DNA from: Neisseria dentiae
GTDB lineage: Bacteria; Pseudomonadota; Gammaproteobacteria; Burkholderiales; Neisseriaceae
DNA length: 64,000 bases
Direction: 5' to 3'
Assembly (NCBI RefSeq): GCF_014055005.1
Contig: NZ_CP059570.1
Location: 2,480,001 to 2,544,000 of the forward strand
Part shown: positions 43,731 to 51,983 of the stretch, in pieces
Position numbering within the stretch: position 1 is the stretch's first letter
Layout of the letters: the number at the start of each line of letters is the position of its first letter
Program-made: the position numbers and the translations under genes
Notes under the pieces: generated by a model
What the model saw: the letters and a program-made list of their open reading frames with translations, nothing else
What the model was told of the DNA's origin: nothing
Databases searched by the model: none

Positions 43731-45563
43731 TCAGGCGCTTGTTTCTTTTGTTTCTTCTTCGCCGCCCTGCCGCAATTCTTCATACACCGCCTGCTGAGCC
43801 AACACCGATCCTTCGGGCGCCTGGGTGGTTTCGCCGTGTTCCCACGGGGCGTTGGCGGGGATTTCTTCGATGTGGATGGTTTTTAGCGAATAGTCGGGCT
43901 GGTAATACAAATCGTATTTGGCGGCCTTAATCACCGAGAGCATCAGCATACTCATAATAATCAGCAGGGGCGCGCCGGCGAAGATAGAGGCCGTCTGAAG
44001 AGTGTTGAGGCCGCCGATAAACATCAGCGCGGCGGGCAAGATGCACAGGGTGAACGCCCAAAACAGCCGGTTCCAGCGGTGCGGTTCGCCGTCCACTTCG
44101 TGCTGCACTACCGAGGCGAGAATATAGGAAATGCTGTCGAAGGTGGTGGCGGTAAAGAGCACGGCCAATACCACGAACACGCCGATTGCGATTTTGGCCA
44201 TCGGCAGGGTGTTCAACACGGCGAAGATGGCGGCGGTGGCGCCTTTATCGTTCAACACCGACACCACATCGAGCGCGCCGGTTAATTGCAGATACATGCC
44301 GTAGTTGCCCAAAATGATGAAAAACACCGCACAGCCGAGCGAGCCGTAAAACATCGAGCCTACGGTCATCTGGCGGATGGTGCGGCCTTTGGAGATTTTG
44401 GCGATAAACAGGCCGATGGTGGGGGCGAACACCAGCCACCATGCCCAGTAGAAAATCGTCCAGTCTTTGGGAAAACCGGTGTTTTTGAAGCCTTGTTTTT
44501 CAAAGCCGGCAAACGATTCCGTCCACGTCATCATGGTGGCCATCTGGGTGAGCGAGCGGCCGAGGCTTTCCAGTCCAACGTTTAAAATAAACACGGTAGG
44601 CCCGGCAACCAGCACGAACACCAAAAAGGCGATGGCCAAATAAAAGTTGATGTTCGAGAGCTTTTGAATGCCGCCGCGCAAGCCTTGATAGGCGCTATAA
44701 GCGAAGATGGAGGTGGTAACCAGCAGCACGGCCAGCTGCATCAGCAGGCCGTTGGGAATACCGAACAGCTCATACAGCCCTTCGCCTATCATCGGCGAGG
44801 CCAGGCCCAGCGAGGTGGCGCCGCCGCCTATCATGCCGAACACGAAAAACACGTCTATCATTTTGCCCCAGTTGCTTTTGGTAAAGCGTTCGCCCAAGAG
44901 CGGCATCAGGCTCTGGCTCACTTTGAGCACGGGCGAATTGCGCACATGGGCGAAATAGGCGATGGCCACCGAAGGCACCAGATAAATCGCCCAAGCCACC
45001 GGCCCCCAGTGGAACAGGCCGTAGGTGCTGGCCCAGCGCACGGCGTCGGGCGAGCCGGGTTCCAGCCCGAACGGCGGCCCCTGCCAGTAATACACCCATT
45101 CGACGATGCCCCAATACATCACGCCCGAGCCGATGCCGCCGCAAAACATCATGGCGGCCCAAGAGCCGGTTTTGAATTCCACATCGTCTTCGGGCTTACC
45201 CAGTTTGATGTTGCCGATGTCGGAAAACGAAATGTAAACCACGAAAATAAACGCCAGCACGCCGAAAGCCAGATAGCCCACGCCGAGTTTGCCGGTAACG
45301 AAAGATTTGGTGAGCGCCACCCAGTCGGCGCCCTGCTGCGGAAACACCACCAGCGGCACGGTAATGGCAAACAGAATCAACAGCACGCCGAAAAACGTGA
45401 ATTTGTCGATACGCGTGTCGGGCGAGTCGGTGGTGCCGTGCGGTTGGAAGTTTTTGTCGGCGTCAAACATGCCCAAATGCCGGTAAGACATTCTCTGGTG
45501 CGCGGGTTTGTAGCGGAATTTGATGCGTTCGGAATCGGGTTGGTTTTGATGTTGAACAGACAA
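43731..45563 (-). CDS. BCCT-family betaine/carnitine/choline transporter
   Basis: A 610-residue transporter with twelve helices. The BCCT signature is visible (FYWAWWLVFAPTIGLFIAKISKGRTIRQ) together with the earlier GIGSGVMYWGIVEWVYYW substrate-box tryptophans. AAGGAG lies six bases before a TTG codon at 45563 (MSVQHQNQ), so that start is preferred to an upstream ATG at 45599 that precedes the ribosome site. N- and C-terminal hydrophilic tails suggest osmotic control. It imports compatible solutes by ion symport. Confidence 0.87.
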   Translation of the reverse strand: MSVQHQNQPDSERIKFRYKPAHQRMSYRHLGMFDADKNFQPHGTTDSPDTRIDKFTFFGVLLILFAITVPLVVFPQQGADWVALTKSFVTGKLGVGYLAFGVLAFIFVVYISFSDIGNIKLGKPEDDVEFKTGSWAAMMFCGGIGSGVMYWGIVEWVYYWQGPPFGLEPGSPDAVRWASTYGLFHWGPVAWAIYLVPSVAIAYFAHVRNSPVLKVSQSLMPLLGERFTKSNWGKMIDVFFVFGMIGGGATSLGLASPMIGEGLYELFGIPNGLLMQLAVLLVTTSIFAYSAYQGLRGGIQKLSNINFYLAIAFLVFVLVAGPTVFILNVGLESLGRSLTQMATMMTWTESFAGFEKQGFKNTGFPKDWTIFYWAWWLVFAPTIGLFIAKISKGRTIRQMTVGSMFYGSLGCAVFFIILGNYGMYLQLTGALDVVSVLNDKGATAAIFAVLNTLPMAKIAIGVFVVLAVLFTATTFDSISYILASVVQHEVDGEPHRWNRLFWAFTLCILPAALMFIGGLNTLQTASIFAGAPLLIIMSMLMLSVIKAAKYDLYYQPDYSLKTIHIEEIPANAPWEHGETTQAPEGSVLAQQAVYEELRQGGEEETKETSA

Positions 45564-45969
45564 TGTTGGCTCCTTAGTTTGGTTATTTCGTGAGTGCAAT
45601 GTCGGTTTTCGTTGAGTGCTTCCTGAAGCGGCGTATCGTTATTTTTATGCGGAAGCCGGAAAGACTACGGGTGTTTTTTATAATGGAATGAACGATTTGT
45701 AAACAAAAATAAATACACCGCCATGTTATTTTAACCGTATCACTTTGAATTTAAACAAAAATAAACAGATCAGTGCATAAAACCCGCTTTGGGGCAGCAG
45801 GCCGTCTGAAAACAGCCGCCACCGCAGGCCGCCGGAAAAACCCTGTAAAACATAAGGGCTTTCCCGCTTGCAGCACCGCCCGATAATTACTAGTATCAAC
45901 AGCTCGCCGGAGCGTGCCCGCACGTTTCCAAGCCCACAGTCCCCGTATTCCAATCTCAAGGAGAACACA
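45564..45969. other. 406-bp divergent promoter region (BCCT / sodA)
   Basis: No gene is present. The left part is AT-rich and contains an exact 14-bp direct repeat TAAACAAAAATAAA at 45701-45714 and 45753-45766. A DUS lies at 45799-45809. The sodA side has ATAATTACTAGTAT at 45883-45897, a possible -10 area, and a strong AAGGAGAACACA ribosome site just before sodA. Confidence 0.5.
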
Positions 45970-46587
45970 ATGGCCTACACCCTGCCCGAACTCGGCTATG
46001 CCTACGATGCGCTGGAGCCGCATTTCGACGAAATGACCATGAACATCCACCACACCAAACACCATCAGGCTTATGTGAACAACGCCAACGCCGCGCTGGA
46101 GTCGCTGCCCGAATTCGCCGCACTCAGCCCCGAAGAGCTGATTTCGCGCCTGAACGAACTGCCCGCCGACAAGCAAACCGTGTTGCGCAACAACGCCGGC
46201 GGCCACGTCAACCACACTTTCTTCTGGAAAAACCTGAAAAAAGGCACCGAATTGAAAGGCGCGCTGAAGGAAGCCATCGAGCGCGATTTCGGTTCGGTTG
46301 ACGCGTTCAAAGCCGAATTCGAAAAAGCCGCAGCCAGCCGTTTCGGCTCGGGCTGGGCGTGGCTGGTGTTGGACGGCGGCCGCTTGAAAGTGGTTTCCAC
46401 CCCCAACCAAGACACCCCGCTGATGGGCGAAGCCATTGCCGGCTGCAAAGGCTACCCGATTATCGGTTTGGACGTGTGGGAACACGCTTACTACCTGAAA
46501 TTCCAAAACCGCCGCCCCGACTACATCAAAGAATTCTGGAGCGTGGTGAACTGGGACGAAGCCGCCAAACGCTTCGAATCCCAATAA
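45970..46587 (+). CDS. sodA: Superoxide dismutase, Mn-type
   Basis: A 205-residue dismutase converting superoxide to oxygen and peroxide. Metal ligands are the His in NIHHTKHHQ, the His in GGHVNHTFFW and the Asp and His in GLDVWEHAYY. It tracks E. coli SodA along its whole length (MxYTLPxLxYAYDALEPHFD at the start). It has Gly in NNAGGH and Gln-Asp in NQDTPLMG, both typical of Mn enzymes, whereas the usual neisserial enzyme is SodB-like. AAGGAGAACACA precedes the ATG at 45970. Confidence 0.92.
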   Translation: MAYTLPELGYAYDALEPHFDEMTMNIHHTKHHQAYVNNANAALESLPEFAALSPEELISRLNELPADKQTVLRNNAGGHVNHTFFWKNLKKGTELKGALKEAIERDFGSVDAFKAEFEKAAASRFGSGWAWLVLDGGRLKVVSTPNQDTPLMGEAIAGCKGYPIIGLDVWEHAYYLKFQNRRPDYIKEFWSVVNWDEAAKRFESQ

Positions 46588-46604
46588 CCGGTTGTATCGA
46601 TGAG

Positions 46605-46640
46605 AAAGGCCGTCTGAAAATAATATTTCAGACGGCCTTT
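46605..46640. terminator. sodA terminator (facing DUS)
   Basis: AAAGGCCGTCTGAAA and TTTCAGACGGCCTTT form a 15-bp stem with a six-base loop, 18 bp after the sodA stop. Confidence 0.75.
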
Positions 46641-46659
46641 ATTTAAAACGGCATAAAAC

Positions 46660-46876
46660 CGGTTGGGATCTTTGCAAAACTACCTTAAAGGCCGTCTGAA
46701 AAGCGAAATTCATTTTCAGACGGCCTGAACGACTTGCAAAGGTCTCGGCCTGAAGCCTTGCAGCATTCATACCTTCCATTCAAAAAAACCTCCGTCATAC
46801 TCGGGCTTGACCAGAGTATGACGACAATTGAATATTTCAGACGGCCTTGCGGTATTTTTGCAAAGGTTTCCGGTTG
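46660..46876. repeat. Degraded repeat cluster between sodA and the BolA gene
   Basis: It holds ATCTTTGCAAAACTACC at 46669, another facing DUS pair (46691-46728), GCAAAGGTCTC at 46737-46747, a short TCATACTCGGGCTTGACC form (46792-46823, missing its loop) and TTTTTGCAAAGGTTTC at 46855. It appears to be nested remnants of the repeat families. No gene. Confidence 0.6.
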
Positions 46877-47122
46877 TTACCGCTGTTGCGCCCATTCGGC
46901 GGGCGTGGCGGCGGCGGCAATCGAGAGCGCGTGCAGCTCGTTGCTGGCGAGCTTTTCAGCCAGGCCGTCTTTAATCAGGCGGTGGCGGGCAAGGCGCGGT
47001 TTGCCTTCAAAGGCAAACGAAACGATGCGGGCGAAGAAATGGTGGCCGTCGCCTTCCACTTCCACATATTCGCACGGCACCACGGCTTCGATCATAGCTT
47101 TGACTTGTTCGGGGCTGAGCAT
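46877..47122 (-). CDS. BolA/IbaG-family protein
   Basis: An 81-residue protein with the BolA class II KH-like fold: YVEVEGDGHHFFARIVSFAFEGKPRLARHRLI and a conserved C-terminal HALSIAAATP. The His in the RHRLI helix is the conserved BolA ligand that coordinates a [2Fe-2S] cluster with a monothiol glutaredoxin. Length and the GDGHHF motif match IbaG/YrbA better than long BolA. Single gene, GGAACCGCC before the ATG. Confidence 0.87.
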   Translation of the reverse strand: MLSPEQVKAMIEAVVPCEYVEVEGDGHHFFARIVSFAFEGKPRLARHRLIKDGLAEKLASNELHALSIAAAATPAEWAQQR

Positions 47123-47247
47123 GGCGGTTCCTTTTGAAATCGCGGGCGGCGGGCCGCCTGCAAAAAGAAAGCATTATAGCCGATAAGTTTGCCGCTTCAT
47201 TATTTTTCAGACGGCCTTATAATAAAGGCCGTCTGAAAGCATAAATT

Positions 47248-48132
47248 ATGGAAAACCGACCGGAAATGTGGGAAACGCTCAACCAATATATCCAAAACGG
47301 CCCCGTGAAAGCGGAAGTGCTCGAATCCGCCATCATGATTGTCGCCATACTGCTCCTGCGCGGCGTGATTCTTCAGGCGCATTTCCGCAGCCACCCCGCG
47401 ATGGAAATCGAAGACAAACGCCGTTGGGTGGTAACCAGCCGCAACGTTACGCTGATTATGGTGGTGTTCGGGCTGGCGATTATCTGGGCGGCGCAAATCC
47501 AAACGCTGGCGCTGTCGATGTTTGCCGTGGCCGCCGCGATTGTGCTAGCCACCAAAGAGCTGATTATGTGCCTGTCGGGCAGCCTGCTGCGGGCTTCGAC
47601 CAAACAATATTCGGTGGGCGACTACATCGAAGTGAACGGCCTGCGCGGGCGGGTGGTCGATATCAACCTGCTCAACACGCTGATGATGCAGATCGGCCCC
47701 AACCCGCTGGTGGGGCAGTTGAGCGGCAAAACCGTGTCGTTTCCCAACAGCCTGCTGCTGTCGCATTCGGTGCAGCGCGACAACGTGCTCGATATTTATG
47801 TGATTCACACGTTTGAAATCCCCGTGCCGATTCATTTGGATTCCGACGCCATCGTACCCGTGCTCGGCAAACTGCTCGAGCGCCTGTGCGCTCCCTATAT
47901 CAAGGTTATCGAACGGCATTTGGAGGCGGTGCAGACACAAAAGCTGTTTATCACGCCCGCCGCCGAGCCGCGCATCACCCGCGTGCCGCACGACGACAAG
48001 GTTTACACCATCGTGGTGCGTTTTGCTTCGCCGGTGCAGCGGCGGCTGGAAATCCAGCAGTCGGTGCTGGACGAGTTTATCCGCGTGCAATACCGTTTGC
48101 TGAACCATATCGGCGGCGATGGCGGAAATTGA
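47248..48132 (+). CDS. MscS-family mechanosensitive channel
   Basis: A 294-residue protein with three N-terminal helices (residues about 20-45, 65-85, 90-115). The pore-lining third helix is LALSMFAVAAAIVLATKELIMCLSGSLLRASTKQYSVGDYIEVNGLRGRV, leading into the cytoplasmic beta domain with FPNSLLLSHSVQR, the conserved MscS motif. It opens on hypo-osmotic shock. A facing DUS pair lies directly upstream (47205-47237) and no obvious ribosome site is seen before the ATG. Confidence 0.86.
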   Translation: MENRPEMWETLNQYIQNGPVKAEVLESAIMIVAILLLRGVILQAHFRSHPAMEIEDKRRWVVTSRNVTLIMVVFGLAIIWAAQIQTLALSMFAVAAAIVLATKELIMCLSGSLLRASTKQYSVGDYIEVNGLRGRVVDINLLNTLMMQIGPNPLVGQLSGKTVSFPNSLLLSHSVQRDNVLDIYVIHTFEIPVPIHLDSDAIVPVLGKLLERLCAPYIKVIERHLEAVQTQKLFITPAAEPRITRVPHDDKVYTIVVRFASPVQRRLEIQQSVLDEFIRVQYRLLNHIGGDGGN

Positions 48133-48164
48133 AAACCAGGGCCTGTGCAAAACATTTTGAGGCC

Positions 48165-48342
48165 GAGACCTTTGCAGAATTTATTTAGGCCGTCTGAAAC
48201 ATCTGATTATCGTCATTCCCGCGTAGGTGGGAATCCAGTCGTTTTTTTGTAAGCTATTGAAATAAAATACTTGATGGTTTAAAGGCTGGATTCCCACCTA
48301 CGCGGGAATGACGATAATCAGATGTTTCAGACGGCCTAAATA
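48165..48342. repeat. dRS3-B element with perfect long arms, right end displaced by IS630
   Basis: The left arm 48165-48238 begins GAGACCTTTGCAGAATTTAT and ends GGGAATCCAG. It is perfectly complementary to 48286-48342 continued at 49256-49272 once the IS630 and one TA are removed. The arms are 74 bp long with a 47-bp loop and include a DUS, the dRS3 motif and the GAGACCTTTGCA end. Confidence 0.85.
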
Positions 48343-48345
48343 TAG

Positions 48346-48945
48346 TCAATTAAAATAAGAACTACGTAGCAGTGCAGTCATAAAATCTCCCACGGCAGGT
48401 AAAACTTTCCGTAAATGCTTTTTAATATTCGCCCATACCTTTTCAATCGGATTAAGCTCGGGTGAATAAGGAGCAAGGGGCAATACTTTATGTCCCTGCT
48501 TCTGCGCCATTTCAGTCAAAACCGCCATACGGTGGAAACGGGCATTGTCCATAATGATGACGGATTTCTCCGTCAGTTCGGGCAGCAGCATTTGCTCAAA
48601 CCATGCTTCGAACAGGCTGCCGTCCATGGTGCCGCAATAGGTCATGGGGGCAATCAGGCTGCCTTTACCTTGGATTTGTGCCGCAACCAATGAAATACGT
48701 TGGTATTTTCTGCCGCTGATTTGTGCTTTGACGGGTACGCCTTTTTTCGAGTAAGCGTAAGGGCGGTAAAAAAAGGTGTCGAACCCTGTTTCATCAAGAA
48801 AAACTGCTTGATAGTCAGTATATTGGCTCAATGCTTGTTGATAAGCGGCTACTTGTTCGGGTTTTTGTTCTTTGTATGTGGTGGTCTTTTTTTTCGTGTG
48901 ATGCCCATGACTTTGAGCAGGTAGCTGACATTTGGGGCGCTGCAC
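48346..48945 (-). CDS. IS630-family transposase, second frame (DDE domain)
   Basis: About 190 residues with the DDE_3 endonuclease core: first Asp in VFLDETGFDTFFYR, second Asp in VIIMDNARFHR and Glu in LAPYSPELNPIEKVWANIKKHLR. It lacks its own DNA-binding domain and is read by frameshifting from the first frame at an A8 run (minus strand, 48894-48887). The stop codon lies inside the left terminal repeat. Confidence 0.9.
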   Translation of the reverse strand: MQRPKCQLPAQSHGHHTKKKTTTYKEQKPEQVAAYQQALSQYTDYQAVFLDETGFDTFFYRPYAYSKKGVPVKAQISGRKYQRISLVAAQIQGKGSLIAPMTYCGTMDGSLFEAWFEQMLLPELTEKSVIIMDNARFHRMAVLTEMAQKQGHKVLPLAPYSPELNPIEKVWANIKKHLRKVLPAVGDFMTALLRSSYFN

Positions 48946-49199
48946 CCTAAATGTTCTGCGATTTCGTGCAGGTAGGCATCAGGATGCTGTTCGAGATAGT
49001 CTGAAAGCTGTTGCCTGTCTATTTTTGTGGCATTACCACCTTTGACTTGATGCGCCAGTGAACCTGTTTGTTCATAGAGTCGCAGCCAACTGCTCAGCGT
49101 TTTGTCGCTGATACCATATACACGGCAGACTTGGCTTGCATTTTGGCATTGCCGGTAATATTCGATTGCTTTTTGTCGGAGTTCTATCGGGTAGGCCAT
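48849..49199 (-). CDS. IS630-family transposase, first frame (HTH domain)
   Basis: A 116-residue frame with the helix-turn-helix of IS630 transposases: ELRQKAIEYYRQCQNASQVCRVYGISDKTLSSWLRLYE and a second one, DYLEQHPDAYLHEIAEHLGCSAPNVSYLLKVMG. The two frames overlap by about 97 bp around the A8 slippery run, the standard expression signal for this group. A single-base change has not inactivated it. Confidence 0.9.
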   Translation of the reverse strand: MAYPIELRQKAIEYYRQCQNASQVCRVYGISDKTLSSWLRLYEQTGSLAHQVKGGNATKIDRQQLSDYLEQHPDAYLHEIAEHLGCSAPNVSYLLKVMGITRKKRPPHTKNKNPNK

Positions 49200-49306
49200 T
49201 TTTTTCTGCTGGTAAGGGGGAGTAAAGTTCGGAATTCTTATTTTAATTCACTATAAATTCTGCAAAGGTCTCAGGCCGTCTGAAATGCTTGGATTCTGCC
49301 GTGCCC

Positions 49307-49347
49307 GCTTATAAAAAACCGCCCGAAACGGGCGGTTTTTTATAAGC
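49307..49347. terminator. Strong terminator after the AGCS symporter gene
   Basis: GCTTATAAAAAACCGCCCG and its exact complement form a 19-bp stem with a three-base loop and internal T-runs on both strands. It lies 11 bp after the stop codon at 49358. Confidence 0.88.
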
Positions 49348-49357
49348 AGCGGCTGGT

Positions 49358-50782
49358 TTACCAAATATCCGATTTGATGCGGCGTTTCAAGCCGGGGTGT
49401 TCCGAGAGTTTGAATTCCGGGTCTTTGCCCATTTTCAGCTTGGCCGAATAGTCTTTCAGCAGCAGGAACACCAGCGGGCTGAGCGCCAGAATCGCAATCA
49501 GGTTGATTAAGGCCATCGTACCCATGGTCAGGTCGGCCATATCCCACACCAGCGGCACGCTGTTTACCGCGCCGAAATACACCATACCCAATACCGCCAT
49601 GCGGAACACCGCCAACACCAGCCAGTGGTTGTTGAGGTATTGGATGTTCGATTCGGCATAAGCATAGTTGCCGACAATGGTTGAGAAGGCAAACAAAAAC
49701 AGCACGACAGCCAAGAAATCCGCACCCCATGCGCCCACATGGTAAACCAGCGCCGCTTGGGTGAGCTGCACGCCGGTGAGTGTGGAGCCGCTGGTATGAA
49801 CGTCGGAGAGCAGCAGGATAAACGCGGTGCACGAACACACGATTAAAGTGTCGATAAACACGCCCAGCATCTGAATCATACCTTGCGACACGGGGTGCTT
49901 CACATCGGCCGCCGCTGCCGCATTCGGCGCAGAACCCTGGCCTGCCTCGTTGGAATACAGGCCGCGCTTGATACCGTTCATCATCGCCGCAGAAATCATC
50001 GAGCCGAGCAGGCCGCCGCCGGCCGCTTTAAAGTCGAACGCCGTGCTGAAAATCAGGCCGAACACGCGCGGCACTTCGCTGATATTCACCGCCATCACAT
50101 ACAGCGCCATCAACAGATAAAAGCCTGCCATAATCGGCACCATCGCCTCGGCCACGTGCGCCACGCGGCGGATGCCGCCGAAAATAATCGGCGCGGTCAG
50201 AATCACCAAGCCCACGCCCACGGCATGTTTGTTCCAGCCCCAGGCAACTTCGGCAGCGGCCACAATCGAATTGGCCTGCACCGCTTCATAAACCAAACCG
50301 AAACAGAAAATCAGGCTTAAGGCAAACAGCACGCCCAACCATTTCTGCCCCAAACCCTGCGTGATGTAATACGCGGGGCCGCCGCGGAAATGGCCGTTTT
50401 TATGGTCGCGGATTTTAAACAGCTGCGCCAGCGAAGATTCGGCAAAGGCCGAACTCATGCCGATCAGCGCCGTTACCCACATCCAAAACACCGCACCGGG
50501 GCCGCCCAGCGAGATCGCAATCGCCACACCGGCGATATTGCCCACCCCCACGCGGCTGGCGAGACCGGTAACGAAAGCCTGAAACGGCGTGATGCCGTGC
50601 GGGTCGTCGCCCGCTTTGCGGCCGCCCAGCATTTCTTTAATGCTGCGCCCGAACAGGCGGAATTGGACGAAGCCGGTGGCCAGCGTAAAAAACAGGCCGG
50701 TGCCGACCAGCAGGAAAATCAATCCTTCCCACAAAGGGCCGCTGATGGCGTTAACCAAATCATGAAGCGATTGTGTATTCAT
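49358..50782 (-). CDS. AGCS-family sodium:alanine/glycine symporter
   Basis: A 474-residue, roughly eleven-helix amino acid transporter. Family signatures present are GVGNIAGVAIAISLGGPGAVFWMW and NEAGQGSAPNAAAAAD, which hold the sodium and substrate binding residues. GAAGAG lies five bases before the ATG at 50782, which is used in place of 50815. It imports alanine, glycine or serine with sodium. Upstream 50783-51199 holds no gene, only a DUS, GAGACCTTTGCC and a stem-loop repeat. Confidence 0.9.
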   Translation of the reverse strand: MNTQSLHDLVNAISGPLWEGLIFLLVGTGLFFTLATGFVQFRLFGRSIKEMLGGRKAGDDPHGITPFQAFVTGLASRVGVGNIAGVAIAISLGGPGAVFWMWVTALIGMSSAFAESSLAQLFKIRDHKNGHFRGGPAYYITQGLGQKWLGVLFALSLIFCFGLVYEAVQANSIVAAAEVAWGWNKHAVGVGLVILTAPIIFGGIRRVAHVAEAMVPIMAGFYLLMALYVMAVNISEVPRVFGLIFSTAFDFKAAGGGLLGSMISAAMMNGIKRGLYSNEAGQGSAPNAAAAADVKHPVSQGMIQMLGVFIDTLIVCSCTAFILLLSDVHTSGSTLTGVQLTQAALVYHVGAWGADFLAVVLFLFAFSTIVGNYAYAESNIQYLNNHWLVLAVFRMAVLGMVYFGAVNSVPLVWDMADLTMGTMALINLIAILALSPLVFLLLKDYSAKLKMGKDPEFKLSEHPGLKRRIKSDIW

Positions 50783-51070
50783 AAAAGCTCTTCTTTCTTT
50801 TGATGTTTTTATCAAGCGGCAACAGGCCGTCTGAAAACAGGGCGCATTCTAATATAGCCTTTACGAAAATAGCGAAATTTTTACGCAGGATTTTGATTAA
50901 TCTATTGAAAATGAAAAACTTATACAGATAGGCTTGGCAGGAAAACTGGCTCGGAGCTTGAACATACCGGCTTTACGCCATGTTTGTGCATAACACTTCA
51001 GATACGTTGCCGATTTTGCAGAAACTTCAGGCTGAGACCTTTGCCAGTTGTTTCGGTATGTTAAACCTCT

Positions 51071-51149
51071 GCGTCATGCCCGGGCCAGACCCGAGCATCT
51101 CATTGCACAAAACGGAATAACAGATGCCCGGGCCAAGCCCGGGCATGGC
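51071..51149. repeat. TCATACTCGGGCTTGACC stem-loop repeat copy (GC variant)
   Basis: The left arm is CGTCATGCCCGGGCCAGACC and the right arm GGGCCAAGCCCGGGCATG. Most T-A pairs of the standard family have become C-G pairs on both arms, which shows compensating change. The surrounding 50783-51199 gap has no gene. Confidence 0.7.
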
Positions 51150-51199
51150 ACCGGCCGGGTATTTCAGACGGCCCGAACAAACGCAAATCCTGAAGCCCG

Positions 51200-51748
51200 T
51201 TATTCCGCCGGATTCAGCGTTTTCTTATGGTTGGCCGACACCCGCATATAATGCTCGGCCGAATACACCAAAAACGCCTTCTCTTCATCGGTGAGCGCGC
51301 GCACCTGCTTCACCGGCGAGCCTACATAAAGATAGCCGCTTTCGAGCCGCTTGCGCGGCGGCACCAGGCTGCCCGCGCCTATCATTACATCGTCTTCGAT
51401 TACCACATCGTCAAGAATAATCGTGCCCATGCCCACCAGCACGCGGTTGCCGATAATGCAGCCGTGCAGCATCACCTTATGGCCGATGGTTACGTCTTCG
51501 CCGATAACCAGCGGCGAACCCTCGGGCTTGGCCGGGGTTTTGTGCGAAACGTGCAGCATACTCAAATCCTGCACATTGCTGCGCGCACCGATGGTGATGC
51601 TGTTCACATCGCCGCGCAACACCGCAAACGGCCACACCGACACACCCTCGGCCAGCGACACTTCGCCGATAACGGCGGCGGCCGGGTCGATATAGCAGCT
51701 TTCGTCGATTTGCGGATAATGCTCCAGATAAGGGCGGACGTTGGTCAT
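51200..51748 (-). CDS. Gamma-carbonic anhydrase-like (YrdA/PaaY) hexapeptide protein
   Basis: A 182-residue left-handed beta-helix protein. Repeats with the hexapeptide pattern are clear: AAVIGEVSLAEGVSVWPFAVLRGDVNSITIGARSNVQDLSMLHVS and then IGEDVTIGHKVMLHGCIIGNRVLVGMGTIILDD. Three metal-ligand histidines of the gamma-CA type are in LHVSH, IGHKV and MLHGC. GAGGAGAACACC precedes the ATG at 51748. Carbonic anhydrase activity in this subfamily is often weak or unproven. Confidence 0.85.
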   Translation of the reverse strand: MTNVRPYLEHYPQIDESCYIDPAAAVIGEVSLAEGVSVWPFAVLRGDVNSITIGARSNVQDLSMLHVSHKTPAKPEGSPLVIGEDVTIGHKVMLHGCIIGNRVLVGMGTIILDDVVIEDDVMIGAGSLVPPRKRLESGYLYVGSPVKQVRALTDEEKAFLVYSAEHYMRVSANHKKTLNPAE

Positions 51749-51983
51749 GGTGTTCTCCTCAAAGTGGTGTGTGCAGTCGTTCAAAATAAAAAAGAGCAAA
51801 GCCGCATCATTTTTATTTTGAATCGCGATAAAAAACCGTTTCAGACGGCCTGTCGAGATAAGCAAGCCTTGATTCTAACGCCAAACCATACTGCCGTGCC
51901 AAGTGGTGCGTATCATGCGAAACGGCAGCCATTGCTGCCGTTGCTGAGTTGCCGGAAATATTTCGATGTTTGTGTGCAGCGGA

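Larger units (their letters stand above)
48341..49255. mobile_element. IS630-family insertion sequence, about 915 bp
   Basis: The ends TAGTCAATTAAAATAAGAACT and, inverted, TAGTGAATTAAAATAAGAATT are flanked by the TA duplication typical of IS630/mariner elements. It encodes a two-frame transposase. The insertion interrupted the right arm of a long perfect inverted repeat. Related ends occur on the MITE at 19077-19193. Confidence 0.9.

Noticed and set aside
43731..45563. Considered naming the transporter BetT or a glycine betaine carrier
   Set aside because: BCCT substrate specificity cannot be set from the visible motifs, so only the family is given.
44664..45593. A 309-codon frame antisense to the BCCT transporter
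   Set aside because: It shows the same shadow pattern, with no known domain and no ribosome site.
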